A DNA stretch of 64,000 nucleotides. Source: an uncultured Lachnospiraceae bacterium. GTDB taxonomy: Bacteria; Bacillota; Clostridia; Lachnospirales; Lachnospiraceae. The stretch lies in NCBI GenBank assembly GCA_910585215.1, contig CAJUDQ010000013.1:1-64000 (forward strand), written 5' to 3'. Under the pieces are notes generated by a model. It did not search any database. It was not told the DNA's origin and saw nothing but the letters and a program-made list of their open reading frames with translations. Position numbers and translations under genes: made by a program. Positions 24,052 through 32,473 of the stretch are shown here, in pieces (positions within the stretch are counted from its first letter, which is position 1; every line of letters starts with the position of its first letter).

Positions 24052-24981
24052 TTATTTCATCTGCTTTGCCACTTCTTCTGCAAAATTCTCTTCCTTTTTC
24101 TCGATTCCTTCACCTGTCTCAAAGCGAACAAATCCCTTGATAGAAAGATTTGAACCGGTAGCCTTAGCTACTTCCTGCACATATTTAGCTACAGACTGCT
24201 TTCCATCCTCTGCCTTTACATATACCTGGTCAAGCAGACAGATTTCCTTCATTTCTTTATTAATACGTCCATTAATAATTCCCTCAATCACCTTCTCCGG
24301 CTTTGCTGCCTCTTGAGGGTCATTTTTAATCTGAGCCAGAAGAATTTCTTTTTCATGAGCAATAAATTCTTCACTCACTTCATCTCTTCTTGTATACTTT
24401 GGATTTAAAGCTGCCACCTGCATTGCAATATTCTTAAGAGCTTCTTTAACCTCATCATTTACTACATCTGTATCAGCTTCTACCAACACACCAATTCTTC
24501 CACCGCCATGCACATAAGCTACAATAATACCATCTGTATTCATTTTCTGAAATCTTCTAATTGACAAATTCTCACCAATTACTGCAATCTGGCTTACCAG
24601 CTCTTCCTTTACAGTCTTTGAAGAATCCTTTATCCACGGCTCTTCTGACAAAGCTTCCACTGTATCTGCAGAAGAAGCAAAAATCTGCTCTGCAACATCT
24701 GCAACAAAAGTTCTAAACTTTTCATTTTTTGCCACAAAGTCTGTCTCTGAATTTACTTCTACAATAACAGCTTCCTTATCTTCCTTTACCACTGCCAGAA
24801 CAGTACCCTCTGCAGCAATTCTTCCCGCCTTCTTTACTGCGGTTGCTTCACCTTTTTCTCTCAGTACCTCAATCGCTTTATCAAAATCGCCATCTGTTTC
24901 AACCAGAGCTCTCTTGCAGTTCATTACACCTGCACCTGTCATTTCTCTAAGCTGCTTTACCATAGCTGCTGTAATTTCCAT
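24052..24981 (-). CDS. tsf: Elongation factor Ts
   Basis: A 309-aa protein. The N-terminal UBA-like domain reads MVKQLREMTGAGVMNCKRAL, followed by the conserved TDFVAKN (about 80-86) that inserts into EF-Tu to release GDP. Two dimer-type core domains and a slightly long C-terminal tail follow. It catalyses nucleotide exchange on EF-Tu. The start ATG follows GGAGGATATTAAAA. Downstream of rpsB as in most bacteria; the 217-base gap between them contains a hairpin. Confidence 0.98.
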   Translation of the reverse strand: MEITAAMVKQLREMTGAGVMNCKRALVETDGDFDKAIEVLREKGEATAVKKAGRIAAEGTVLAVVKEDKEAVIVEVNSETDFVAKNEKFRTFVADVAEQIFASSADTVEALSEEPWIKDSSKTVKEELVSQIAVIGENLSIRRFQKMNTDGIIVAYVHGGGRIGVLVEADTDVVNDEVKEALKNIAMQVAALNPKYTRRDEVSEEFIAHEKEILLAQIKNDPQEAAKPEKVIEGIINGRINKEMKEICLLDQVYVKAEDGKQSVAKYVQEVAKATGSNLSIKGFVRFETGEGIEKKEENFAEEVAKQMK

Positions 24982-25028
24982 TTTTAATATCCTCCATATC
25001 TATACAATATTTTACAATTTATTTAGTA

Positions 25029-25056
25029 ATGCGCCGAATTTAAAAAACCGGCGCAT
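25029..25056 (-). other. Hairpin in the rpsB-tsf gap
   Basis: ATGCGCCG pairs perfectly with CGGCGCAT across a 12-nt AT loop. No T-run follows on the minus strand, so it is more likely an mRNA processing or stability element than a terminator. Confidence 0.6.
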
Positions 25057-25198
25057 CATTATAATCACATTACGTAAACTATACTACATTCATAAACTAA
25101 TTATGCTGATAAATTCCATTACATAAAATCATACTGTATAAATTTTTATAATACAATACTCCATTACATAAGATTATTTACTGCACATCGCCTGTATC

Positions 25199-25942
25199 TT
25201 AAGCTTCTGCTGCCTCTTCGACATCTTCCTCAGCCGACTGTACTTCCTCAGAAATCTCCTCACCCTGATTTGCTTCAATAACTGCATCTGCCATCTTTGC
25301 TACAATCAACTTAACTGCTCTGATTGCATCATCATTACCTGGAATTACATAATCCAATTCCTCAGGGTCACAGTTTGTATCAGCAATACCAATCAAAGGA
25401 ATACCAAGTGCATGCGCTTCCTGCACACAGATTCTTTCCTTTTTCGGGTCTACTACAAAGATTACATCTGGAAGTCTTCCCATATCTTTGATACCGCCAA
25501 GGTTCTTTTCCAGCTTATCCCATTCTTTCTTTAATTCAATTACTTCCTTCTTAGGAAGCACTTCAAATGTACCATCTTCAGCCATTGTTTCAATCTCTTT
25601 TAATCTGTTGATTCTTGACTGAATTGTCTTAAAGTTGGTAAGCATACCGCCCAACCATCTTTCATTTACATAGTACATGCCACATCTCTGTGCTTCTGTC
25701 TTTACTGCATCCTGTGCCTGCTTTTTTGTTCCAACAAAAAGAACAATACCGCCTTCTGCAGTAATATCAGAAACTGCCTTGTAAGCCTCGTCCACTTTTC
25801 CCACAGATTTCTGTAAGTCAATAATATAAATTCCATTTCTCTCTGTGTAGATGTACTCTGCCATCTTAGGATTCCATCTTCTTGTCTGATGTCCAAAATG
25901 AACACCCGCCTCCAATAACTGTTTCATTGAAATAACGCTCAT
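25199..25942 (-). CDS. rpsB: 30S ribosomal protein S2
   Basis: A 247-aa protein. Signature segments are [36 protein letters not shown] and [12 protein letters not shown]. An acidic C-terminal tail (about 222-247) follows, common in Clostridia. Binds 16S rRNA and helps recruit S1. The start ATG follows CCGGAGG. It has its own promoter behind the flagellar operon and a leader of nearly 190 nt. Confidence 0.98.
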   Translation of the reverse strand: MSVISMKQLLEAGVHFGHQTRRWNPKMAEYIYTERNGIYIIDLQKSVGKVDEAYKAVSDITAEGGIVLFVGTKKQAQDAVKTEAQRCGMYYVNERWLGGMLTNFKTIQSRINRLKEIETMAEDGTFEVLPKKEVIELKKEWDKLEKNLGGIKDMGRLPDVIFVVDPKKERICVQEAHALGIPLIGIADTNCDPEELDYVIPGNDDAIRAVKLIVAKMADAVIEANQGEEISEEVQSAEEDVEEAAEA

Positions 25943-26130
25943 TTTAATACCTCCGGTTTTCTATATTTCTTCCGCATACATCAACTTCTGGAGAACCCCG
26001 AGCTATGGCACCCTTCCAAAATCCGCATACGTGTTTTTTCTGTTTCACAGGAATGATTCTGCAAATCAGCCTGTGATACTGCCTTTAAACAGACAATATA
26101 CTGATTATTTTTCAATCAATAACCAGCTTT
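25943..26130 (-). promoter_or_regulatory. Long rpsB 5' leader with repeated motif
   Basis: About 185 nt of untranslated leader follow the promoter. The 9-mer TCCGCATAC (plus strand) occurs at 25971-25979 and again at 26022-26030. Between them are GGAGAACCCC and AGCTATGGC, which could pair in alternative ways. The leader length is consistent with autoregulation by S2, but I cannot match it to a named motif. Confidence 0.4.
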
Positions 26131-26133
26131 TAA

Positions 26134-26162
26134 ATATTATCACACAAAATACAATAATGCAA
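26134..26162 (-). promoter_or_regulatory. Sigma-A promoter of rpsB-tsf
   Basis: On the minus strand TTGCAT, 17-base spacer, TAATAT. It begins 25 nt beyond the stop of the last flagellar-operon gene, so ribosomal genes have independent transcription while also receiving possible read-through. Confidence 0.7.
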
Positions 26163-26186
26163 GTAATTTTTTTATTTCACAGGAAA

Positions 26187-26687
26187 TTATTGTCCTTTCT
26201 GCAGAATATCGGCAATTTGTGCATAACTCATCCCACTTCTCAAACGATACTCTCCACTTTTTATATATCTTCCCATATTATTTTCAATCAGATATTGATT
26301 AAACTCTTTCGCATTATTAATCACTCCAGCAGCTTCTAATGCATCGCTTACCCTTTCCGAATTCATTCCGGAAGAAATACTGACCTCTATCAGCTCCGGT
26401 GAAGAAGTTGGCTGAGGACTTTTTGAGGTACTTTCCGGCTGGAAAAAAGTAGTAGTTTCTTCCCTGCCTGTACTGCTGGTTTCTTCTGTAGATATATCGT
26501 TTGTTTCCTTGGTATCTTTTGCATATTCTGTTTCAGACTCTGTTTCTTTGGTATATTCCATACCCAATTGTCTCGCTTTTTCTGCAATTTTACTGTCAGA
26601 CATCTTATAAGAATATACACAAAAAAGCAGAATAGTTGCAGATAACATTCCTGTTCCTAATCCTCTTAAAAAATATTTTACTTTCAT
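26187..26687 (-). CDS. Membrane protein with MltG-N (YceG) domain only
   Basis: A 166-aa protein with one N-terminal membrane segment (about 8-27), a Thr/Ser/Glu-rich linker (40-95) and a C-terminal domain reading VSISSGMNSERVSDALEAAG, YIKSGEYRLRSGMSYAQIADIL. This is the LysM-like N-terminal part of MltG endolytic transglycosylases. The catalytic YceG domain with its glutamate is absent. It may bind peptidoglycan near the flagellum or the cell wall enzymes. The family is common at the end of flagellar operons of Lachnospiraceae, to my recollection. Confidence 0.7.
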   Translation of the reverse strand: MKVKYFLRGLGTGMLSATILLFCVYSYKMSDSKIAEKARQLGMEYTKETESETEYAKDTKETNDISTEETSSTGREETTTFFQPESTSKSPQPTSSPELIEVSISSGMNSERVSDALEAAGVINNAKEFNQYLIENNMGRYIKSGEYRLRSGMSYAQIADILQKGQ

Positions 26688-26709
26688 ATTTCTTACACTC
26701 CATTATTGT

Positions 26710-27453
26710 TTACTTAAAAAGACCTAATACCAGATTGACTTCACCTACGCCAAGGTTTAACTCTCTGGCAATCTCTACATTCGTTCTGCCCTGTCTGTAT
26801 AATTCCAATACTTTTTCCTTATTTTCTACAATTTCAGATTTTTCCCCTTCATCAAAAATAAGCTCCTGCGCACCTTCTCTAAAGGATTCCTTAATTTGAG
26901 TTTTATTTTTATTCTGCTCCCAACTTACATTCTGTTCCAAATTTCCGCTGCCTTCCAGATTTTCTACATTTTCTTCCTTCTGCTTTTGCTGAGAAGTATT
27001 TCTTGATTTTTTTCCTCTGGAATTTTTTCTTCCTGACTCTTTTTTTGTTTCTTTGCTGCTCTGTACTGTGTCTGACATCTGTTTTACACTTACTTTTACG
27101 GCCTCAATATCTCTTACTGTATTTTTCAGTGTTGTTTCCTTGTCATTCAGCATATTATATAAAAACATAACTTCATTATGATTATCTTCTATATTTTTCA
27201 ACACATCTTCTGAATAATTTCCAACTGCCATTATTTTTTGATTTGCCAGTTTATCCAATTTTGCCTCTGCATTTTCCAAAACATCATCACTCAATTCTGA
27301 AAGCTGGTTTTGTATTTCCTCCTTAATAATATCAGACGCCAGATTCTTGATATCCTGGCTATTTATCTGCTCCACATCGGACTCTTTTTTATCTGTTATC
27401 AAAAAACTCACCACTATAATTGTAATTGCAACCATAATTAAAACAACTTCCAT
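26710..27453 (-). CDS. SwrB-like flagellar operon protein (DUF6115)
   Basis: About 247 aa from the ATG that follows GGCAGG; a TTG two codons earlier is also possible. There is one N-terminal membrane segment (4-22), a long charged coiled coil, a Lys/Ser-rich linker and a C-terminal HTH-like part VLELYRQGRTNVEIARELNL, GVGEVNLVLGLFK. B. subtilis SwrB has the same membrane-coil design and the same position after sigD, where it promotes switch-dependent activation of flagellar export. Equivalence is inferred from position and layout. Confidence 0.7.
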   Translation of the reverse strand: MEVVLIMVAITIIVVSFLITDKKESDVEQINSQDIKNLASDIIKEEIQNQLSELSDDVLENAEAKLDKLANQKIMAVGNYSEDVLKNIEDNHNEVMFLYNMLNDKETTLKNTVRDIEAVKVSVKQMSDTVQSSKETKKESGRKNSRGKKSRNTSQQKQKEENVENLEGSGNLEQNVSWEQNKNKTQIKESFREGAQELIFDEGEKSEIVENKEKVLELYRQGRTNVEIARELNLGVGEVNLVLGLFK

Positions 27454-27520
27454 TACCAATACCTGCCTTGCCTGTAGTACCTTATATATGGTACCTTACA
27501 TATATTATCTAATATATATT

Positions 27521-27832
27521 TTATATTTTCACATCAAAATTTTGTCTTTCCTTTATTTTGACAGTACCCTCTACATTTTTCCATTTCTTTCTGTTTTTTC
27601 CACCATCTCCAAAATATTCGTTACTGCCCTTTTCCTTTGCGTCAGGATTTTTTGCATTATTTTCTGCATTATCCTTATTCACCACATCCCTGACTTTTAC
27701 CTCTATTTCTCTTTTTGTTTCTGATAAAATATTTTCCTGATTTATGAAAGGCTTTTCATGTTCATTTTGATTGATAGATGCCACATCTTGATTACGCTGT
27801 ACAACTCCCTGAAATTCAACTGGTCTTATCAT
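27521..27832 (-). CDS. Small basic protein of the flagellar operon
   Basis: A 103-aa hydrophilic protein rich in Asn, Lys and Glu with no membrane segment. The first 15 residues (IRPVEFQGVVQRNQDV) look like the conserved N-terminal pattern of a small family seen after fapA in clostridial flagellar loci. The rest is low complexity and probably disordered. The ribosome site AAAGGAG is 7 nt before ATG. Function unknown. Confidence 0.6.
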   Translation of the reverse strand: MIRPVEFQGVVQRNQDVASINQNEHEKPFINQENILSETKREIEVKVRDVVNKDNAENNAKNPDAKEKGSNEYFGDGGKNRKKWKNVEGTVKIKERQNFDVKI

Positions 27833-27862
27833 AAAAACTCTCCTTTCTGAAAATGAAATACG

Positions 27863-27909
27863 AGCGAAGCTTGAGCCATATTAATATGACAGTTTGCTTC
27901 GCTTTTTTT
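27863..27909. other. Stem-loop downstream of fapA
   Basis: AGCGAAGC and GCTTCGCT pair across a loop of about 25 nt that itself contains CATATTAATATG. The T-run is on the plus-strand side, so as a terminator it would act on plus-strand transcripts. On the operon strand it may stabilise or process mRNA. Confidence 0.5.
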
Positions 27910-27924
27910 CAATGTTGTTCACTT

Positions 27925-29523
27925 TTACCAGATACTAGACACTACCTCGCCATCTTTTTTCATATACTGACAATGACTGTATTTATCCTTTAATATAAGC
28001 AGTTCACCGGAAACAGTTACCCTTGTTCCCTGATGAATATCTTTCAATACCTTTATTCTTGCATTTTCATTCTCTGATGCCAGAGACATCTTTGTTTCAC
28101 GTTCCTTATTCAGCTCTTTTATCTCAGCTTTATTCAAAATAATGGTTTTTGTAAACTGGCTAATCATTTTCAGTTTATCCGGTTCAAGTATCCCCATACT
28201 CTGTTTCTTCCTGAACACAGTGACAAGCTGGTCTAATTTATTTACCTCTGCCGTTTTATTCTTAATATCCTCATCAATTTCTTTCAATCGGTCCTTAATC
28301 GTCGGGTCAATACCAACTTCAACTGTAGTTGCAACACCCATAGCAGTTCCTATTGTCGTTGCTTCTATCAATGTAGTAGAGCGCACATTACCGCCGATAA
28401 TATTGCCGCCCTTTCCCGTAACTACAATATCTCCATGAGCAGATACCTGACTGTTTAAAATAGAGTCTGCATTGATATTTCCATCTACATAGACATTTGC
28501 ACTTTCAATAAATTTTGAGACAAGATTTCCATGAGCTTTTATCCTGCATCGGCTCATACCCTGAATACCTCTGTGCAATATTACATCGCCTCCGGCATCT
28601 AATTCTGCACCTTCTACCACGCCGAATACCTCTATATTTCCAGCCGCTTTTACCTTAAAGCCTGTTCTGACATTGCCCTTTACAATTACACCCCCATTAA
28701 ATTCAATATCACCAGTTGAATTATCTACATCTGCCGGAACCTCATAAAGATTTGATACAAAAACCTTATCTCCCTCCAGAGTTGCAAATCCATCCACATC
28801 GCTAATCAAACGTAAACCATCCTCAGAGGTAGTGATATTATTTCCTTTACTGAAAATTACTTTTCTTACCTTATCCGGCCGGACTTCATTTCCATATACA
28901 TTACAGCCCGGAGTACCTCTGTCCACCGGTGTAAGCACTGCAAGCACATCTCCCTTTTTCACATGTGCAATATTATCAAGCTGATGAAAATCAACTGTTC
29001 CATCTTCCTTCAGCCTTGGTTTTGCTTTTCTGTCCGTATTAAATTTATATGTGATAAAGCCATCTCTTCCCTGTATCGGTTTTGTACCTACGGCAATCAG
29101 TATATTTTTAAAATACTCCGGCTCCATCAAATGTTTTTGTATCTCGCTTTCCTTAATCCCATATCTTATCTTTGCATATGCCAGATCATTTTTGATTTCT
29201 GCCTCAGTCATTCGCTTTCCCTTATTGCTCGGAGGAAAAAATCTTGCGATTGCATACATGCCGTCGGGTGTAATTTTCACACTCATGGATTCATTAAACT
29301 GCAAAGCCACCTGAGTGGAAATCACAAATCTCGTCGGCTGTTCCACCATTCGAATGGTATCGCCGATATATTGGATATCGAAATCTTTTACCTTATTCTT
29401 CTCAAGGACCTGATTGATTTCTGCAATCTTTAATTCTTCACCGCCTGAAACAGCCGGGTAAAAATTCATAAATACCTGACCACCTTCAATATCAAGTGTA
29501 AAATAACTATTTGTGTACTGCAT
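27925..29523 (-). CDS. fapA: FapA/DUF342 polymer-forming protein
   Basis: A 532-aa protein of the FapA family (PF03961). An N-terminal mixed domain (about 1-170) precedes a right-handed beta-helix of short Gly/Val/Asn-rich turns (about 200-385, for example VIVKGNVRTG, GNIEVFGVVEGAELDAGGDVILHRG split over turns). A coiled-coil C-domain (about 400-470) follows. FapA proteins influence membrane-associated processes, and in Vibrio a member affects flagellar assembly and signalling. Its place inside the operon after sigD is typical of Clostridia. The start ATG follows AGGAGAAGG. Confidence 0.85.
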   Translation of the reverse strand: MQYTNSYFTLDIEGGQVFMNFYPAVSGGEELKIAEINQVLEKNKVKDFDIQYIGDTIRMVEQPTRFVISTQVALQFNESMSVKITPDGMYAIARFFPPSNKGKRMTEAEIKNDLAYAKIRYGIKESEIQKHLMEPEYFKNILIAVGTKPIQGRDGFITYKFNTDRKAKPRLKEDGTVDFHQLDNIAHVKKGDVLAVLTPVDRGTPGCNVYGNEVRPDKVRKVIFSKGNNITTSEDGLRLISDVDGFATLEGDKVFVSNLYEVPADVDNSTGDIEFNGGVIVKGNVRTGFKVKAAGNIEVFGVVEGAELDAGGDVILHRGIQGMSRCRIKAHGNLVSKFIESANVYVDGNINADSILNSQVSAHGDIVVTGKGGNIIGGNVRSTTLIEATTIGTAMGVATTVEVGIDPTIKDRLKEIDEDIKNKTAEVNKLDQLVTVFRKKQSMGILEPDKLKMISQFTKTIILNKAEIKELNKERETKMSLASENENARIKVLKDIHQGTRVTVSGELLILKDKYSHCQYMKKDGEVVSSIW

Positions 29524-29539
29524 ATCCTTCTCCTATAGT

Positions 29540-30307
29540 TTATACCCTAAAGACATATCCTGACTCACTTCCAAGCTTTTTCTTCATTTTTCCCAACGCC
29601 TTGGTATGAAGCTGTGACACTCTGGACTCTGATACCTCCAGAATACTGCTGATTTCCTTTAAAGTAAATTCCTCATAGTAATACAGAAGAATTACTTTTC
29701 GTTCCTTTTCCGTAAGTGAATCTAATGACTCTATGATAAGCTTCTTTAATTCTTTTTTTTCTAAGACCTGCTCCGGCTGGTCATAAGAATTTGCTTTAAT
29801 AGGTTCTACTTCTTTTTCGCCGCTTGCTTCCATAAATTCATCAAGTGAAACGATATTTGATATATTTGACTGCCCCTGCCAGTTCAGATATTCTTCCTGA
29901 CTGATGCCCAGTTCAGCGGCAATCTCCTCATCAGTAGCTGTTCTTCCCAGTTCTGTTTCCAATTTGGAAACGGCTGCTTCTATCTTTCTTTGTTTTTGAC
30001 GCAACGACCTTGGAATCCAGTCCATTTTTCTTATCTGGTCAAGGATTGCTCCTCTTATTCTAAGACTTGCATATGTTTCAAACTTTACTTCTTTATTGTA
30101 ATCAAACTTATCAATGGCATCAATAAGTCCGAAAATCCCATAACCCACCAGATCATCATACTCCACGGTGTATCCAAGATACATGCTTAAACGCCCTGCA
30201 ACGATTTTGACCAGTGAAGCATATTCAAGTATTATTTTTTCTCTTAACTGGGGATTTTTTGTTTTAGCATATTCTTCCCACAATTTTGATTTTTCAATAT
30301 CATTCAT
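29540..30307 (-). CDS. sigD: Flagellar sigma factor SigD/FliA
   Basis: About 255 aa from the ATG that lies 7 nt after AAAGG; an ATG 11 codons upstream has no ribosome site. Sigma-70 region 2 (DLVGYGIFGLIDAIDKFDY, FETYASLRIRGAILDQIR), region 3 (ELGRTATDEEIAAELGI) and region 4 (LTEKERKVILLYYYEEFTLKE) are complete. It directs RNA polymerase to late flagellar and chemotaxis genes such as flagellin, which are not in this window. Usually checked by FlgM, also outside the window. As the distal gene of a long operon its level depends on read-through of the whole unit. Confidence 0.97.
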   Translation of the reverse strand: MNDIEKSKLWEEYAKTKNPQLREKIILEYASLVKIVAGRLSMYLGYTVEYDDLVGYGIFGLIDAIDKFDYNKEVKFETYASLRIRGAILDQIRKMDWIPRSLRQKQRKIEAAVSKLETELGRTATDEEIAAELGISQEEYLNWQGQSNISNIVSLDEFMEASGEKEVEPIKANSYDQPEQVLEKKELKKLIIESLDSLTEKERKVILLYYYEEFTLKEISSILEVSESRVSQLHTKALGKMKKKLGSESGYVFRV

Positions 30308-30397
30308 ACTATGACCTTTCGTACTTAAATGCCCGGCCAATCATCTCCTGCCTGCATCATTTCGGCAATCAGTACAAGCACTGGTTGCATTATTAGG

Positions 30398-30425
30398 GCA
30401 ATCAACCTTCGGTTGGTTGCATTAT
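30398..30425 (-). other. Hairpin and short repeat before sigD
   Basis: GCAACCAACC pairs with GGTTGATTGC around GAA, just after the stop of the 95-aa gene. The string TAATAATGCAACCA and its near copy ATAATGCAACCA flank it. It lies in the roughly 118-nt leader of sigD and could tune sigD expression or mRNA decay. Confidence 0.55.
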
Positions 30426-30713
30426 TTATTCTGTTTTTTCTTCTTTTTCATTTTTTGAATCTGCATTTTCTGACGAATCATCAGCTTCCTCTCCCTCTTC
30501 TGCCTCCTCTTCATTGATAATCTCCTGTTCAATTACAAGATATTTATCAGCCAGACCTTTTATAACTAATCCGGCAATATAAAATACAACTAATGAGGCC
30601 AATATAATTATCATGGAACGAAGTGCATCATATCTGTTCAGAAAAGTAATAATTGTTGCTGCCAGGCAGCCTGTTAATGTAACAATTGCAGGTATATACT
30701 TTGTTCTTTTCAC
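30426..30713 (-). CDS. Small two-pass membrane protein
   Basis: A 95-aa protein with two membrane segments (about 6-24 and 32-53, connected by a short NRYDALR loop), then an acidic cytoplasmic tail rich in Glu, Asp and Ser (66-95). The start codon ATG lies 16 nt after the cheD stop. No family assigned. Similar small membrane genes sit between cheD and sigD in related species. It may modulate SigD or chemotaxis proteins at the membrane; this is only context. Confidence 0.65.
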   Translation of the reverse strand: MKRTKYIPAIVTLTGCLAATIITFLNRYDALRSMIIILASLVVFYIAGLVIKGLADKYLVIEQEIINEEEAEEGEEADDSSENADSKNEKEEKTE

Positions 30714-30729
30714 TTTATTACCAGCCTTT

Positions 30730-31218
30730 TTAAATTTCCTTTACGGGTTTTCCCACTGCCTTAATCACAAAAGCTCCATCTTCTGATTTTATGATTACTG
30801 TCCGACCATAATTTAAGCCCACGTCCTGTGCAATTAAAGGAATCCCCAGCTTCGCCAGATTTTCCTTAGCTGCAGCAATATTAGAGGCTCCTACATGAAA
30901 TGATGAACCAGAGGCATTTCCCAATCCGAACATATCTGCGCCGCCTGCAATTTTCGCAACAATCCGCCGCTTATTAGCCCCCTTCTGCAGCATAAGTCTT
31001 AACGTTTCTTCTATTGCTGTATCTGCAAATTTTGCAATATTTTCATTTCTTGAAATTCTTTTACTGTCTGGCAGCATAATATGAGCCAATCCGGTAATCT
31101 TTGTCACCTTATCATACAGAGCAATTCCCACGCAGGAACCAAGCCCCAGTGTTGTAAGACTATCAGGATACGCACATATTTTTAAATCTGCCATTCCTAC
31201 TTTTATTATCTCACTCAT
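30730..31218 (-). CDS. cheD: Chemoreceptor glutamine deamidase CheD
   Basis: A 162-aa protein. The catalytic Cys is in LGLGSCVGIALYD (about 29), His in GLAHIMLPDS and Thr/Ser in the following strand, matching the CheD family. It deamidates receptor glutamines and binds CheC to stimulate CheY-P removal. Length is typical. It follows cheC after a 135-base gap that contains an inverted repeat (CATGAAACC / GGTTTCATG, 31283-31320). Confidence 0.95.
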   Translation of the reverse strand: MSEIIKVGMADLKICAYPDSLTTLGLGSCVGIALYDKVTKITGLAHIMLPDSKRISRNENIAKFADTAIEETLRLMLQKGANKRRIVAKIAGGADMFGLGNASGSSFHVGASNIAAAKENLAKLGIPLIAQDVGLNYGRTVIIKSEDGAFVIKAVGKPVKEI

Positions 31219-31353
31219 TCTATCATCCCTATTACCAGTAAATATGCAATCTGTGCAACCAGTCTCTGACTGCTTTGATTGCCATGAAACCGGATAAATC
31301 CCAAAATATCAGGTTTCATGTGTGCTCAATGAGGACCCCGCATAAATATCTGC

Positions 31354-31983
31354 CTAACAAATTCCCAGTGATTCAAGTATTCTATCATAGGAATCCAGTT
31401 CAGGAACCAGGATAAAATATCCATTGATTTCGCTTTCCTCGTTAAATGTAGTTTCAATATATAACACTTTATCTCCGATTTTGCCAAACTCAATTGCCGG
31501 CAGACTTAAAATCGCGCCAGCCATATCAATCTGCAGATGCGGTACACTCGCCACAATACTGAGCCTTGTCAAATCGGACAGCGCTGATAAATATGCTCCC
31601 GTAATAATATTTCCGATTTCATTTAATGCAGACAAATGCATCTCATTAAATTCTTCCTCTTCACTCTTTTCCGGCGCTCCCATATTGGCAAGCATCATAT
31701 TTAAAAGCTTCGTTGCGGATTTTAAATCGAGCATAAAAAGCATCATCCCTTTAATATCCTCTGAAAGCGATAGCAGGATACCCATCATAGTTGCTTCTTC
31801 TCCGCCTATGGAAGCGGCCAGCTCGGAAAATCCAATCAGATTCACCTTCGGAACTCTCATGTCAACTTTTGAGTTTATAAGCTTTGACAATGCAGTTGTT
31901 GCATTGCCTGCGCCTATATTTCCAATTTCCTTCAGTACATCATATTGTATTGTATTTAATTCATCCAGATTTATTTTTGACAT
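31354..31983 (-). CDS. cheC: CheY-P phosphatase CheC
   Basis: A 209-aa protein with two phosphatase helices, each with the E-x-x-N signature: VLKEIGNIGAGNATTAL near residue 17 and ALNEIGNIITGAYLSAL near residue 120. It dephosphorylates CheY-P and pairs with CheD, as in B. subtilis. Together with FliY, which has the same active sites, it gives two CheY-P sinks in this system. Start at ATG after GGGGGCATTAAT. Confidence 0.95.
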   Translation of the reverse strand: MSKINLDELNTIQYDVLKEIGNIGAGNATTALSKLINSKVDMRVPKVNLIGFSELAASIGGEEATMMGILLSLSEDIKGMMLFMLDLKSATKLLNMMLANMGAPEKSEEEEFNEMHLSALNEIGNIITGAYLSALSDLTRLSIVASVPHLQIDMAGAILSLPAIEFGKIGDKVLYIETTFNEESEINGYFILVPELDSYDRILESLGIC

Positions 31984-32007
31984 ATTAATGCCCCCATAAC
32001 TCTAAAA

Positions 32008-32460
32008 TTAATTTTGCACATCAATAATTCCATTGATATTTAACAGAGAAATAAGACCGCCTTGATTTTTTCCGACAGATGTAATGTATTTATTCATCTC
32101 ATCTTTTCCATCACTGTGGATTTTCTCAATACTTGCCTCGTCAAGCGACACCACTTCCTTTACAGAATCCACCAGTATTCCGATGGCTTCCTGCTGTTCC
32201 GGTTTTAAAATAATAATTCGTGTCTTATCTGTATAAATATCGTCTTCCAGCCCAAATTTTCTGCGGATGCTCATAACTGGTATAATCTCACCACGGAGAT
32301 TAATTACTCCCTTAAAAATCTTCTGAGCCTTTGGAACTCTTGTAATTTTCTGCATTCTTACAATATTATCCACATATTTAATATCAATTCCATACTGTTC
32401 AATTCCAAGATTTACAACAATATACTGATTTGATAATGTTTCAATTATATTTTCATCCAT
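32008..32460 (-). CDS. cheW: Chemotaxis coupling protein CheW
   Basis: A 150-aa single CheW domain with IEQYGIDIKYVDNIVRM, GVINLRGEIIPVMSI and GILVDSVKEVVSL. It links receptors to CheA in the signalling array. Typical length. It starts 13 nt after the cheA stop codon. Confidence 0.95.
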   Translation of the reverse strand: MDENIIETLSNQYIVVNLGIEQYGIDIKYVDNIVRMQKITRVPKAQKIFKGVINLRGEIIPVMSIRRKFGLEDDIYTDKTRIIILKPEQQEAIGILVDSVKEVVSLDEASIEKIHSDGKDEMNKYITSVGKNQGGLISLLNINGIIDVQN

Positions 32461-32473
32461 AACGGCACCTCCA

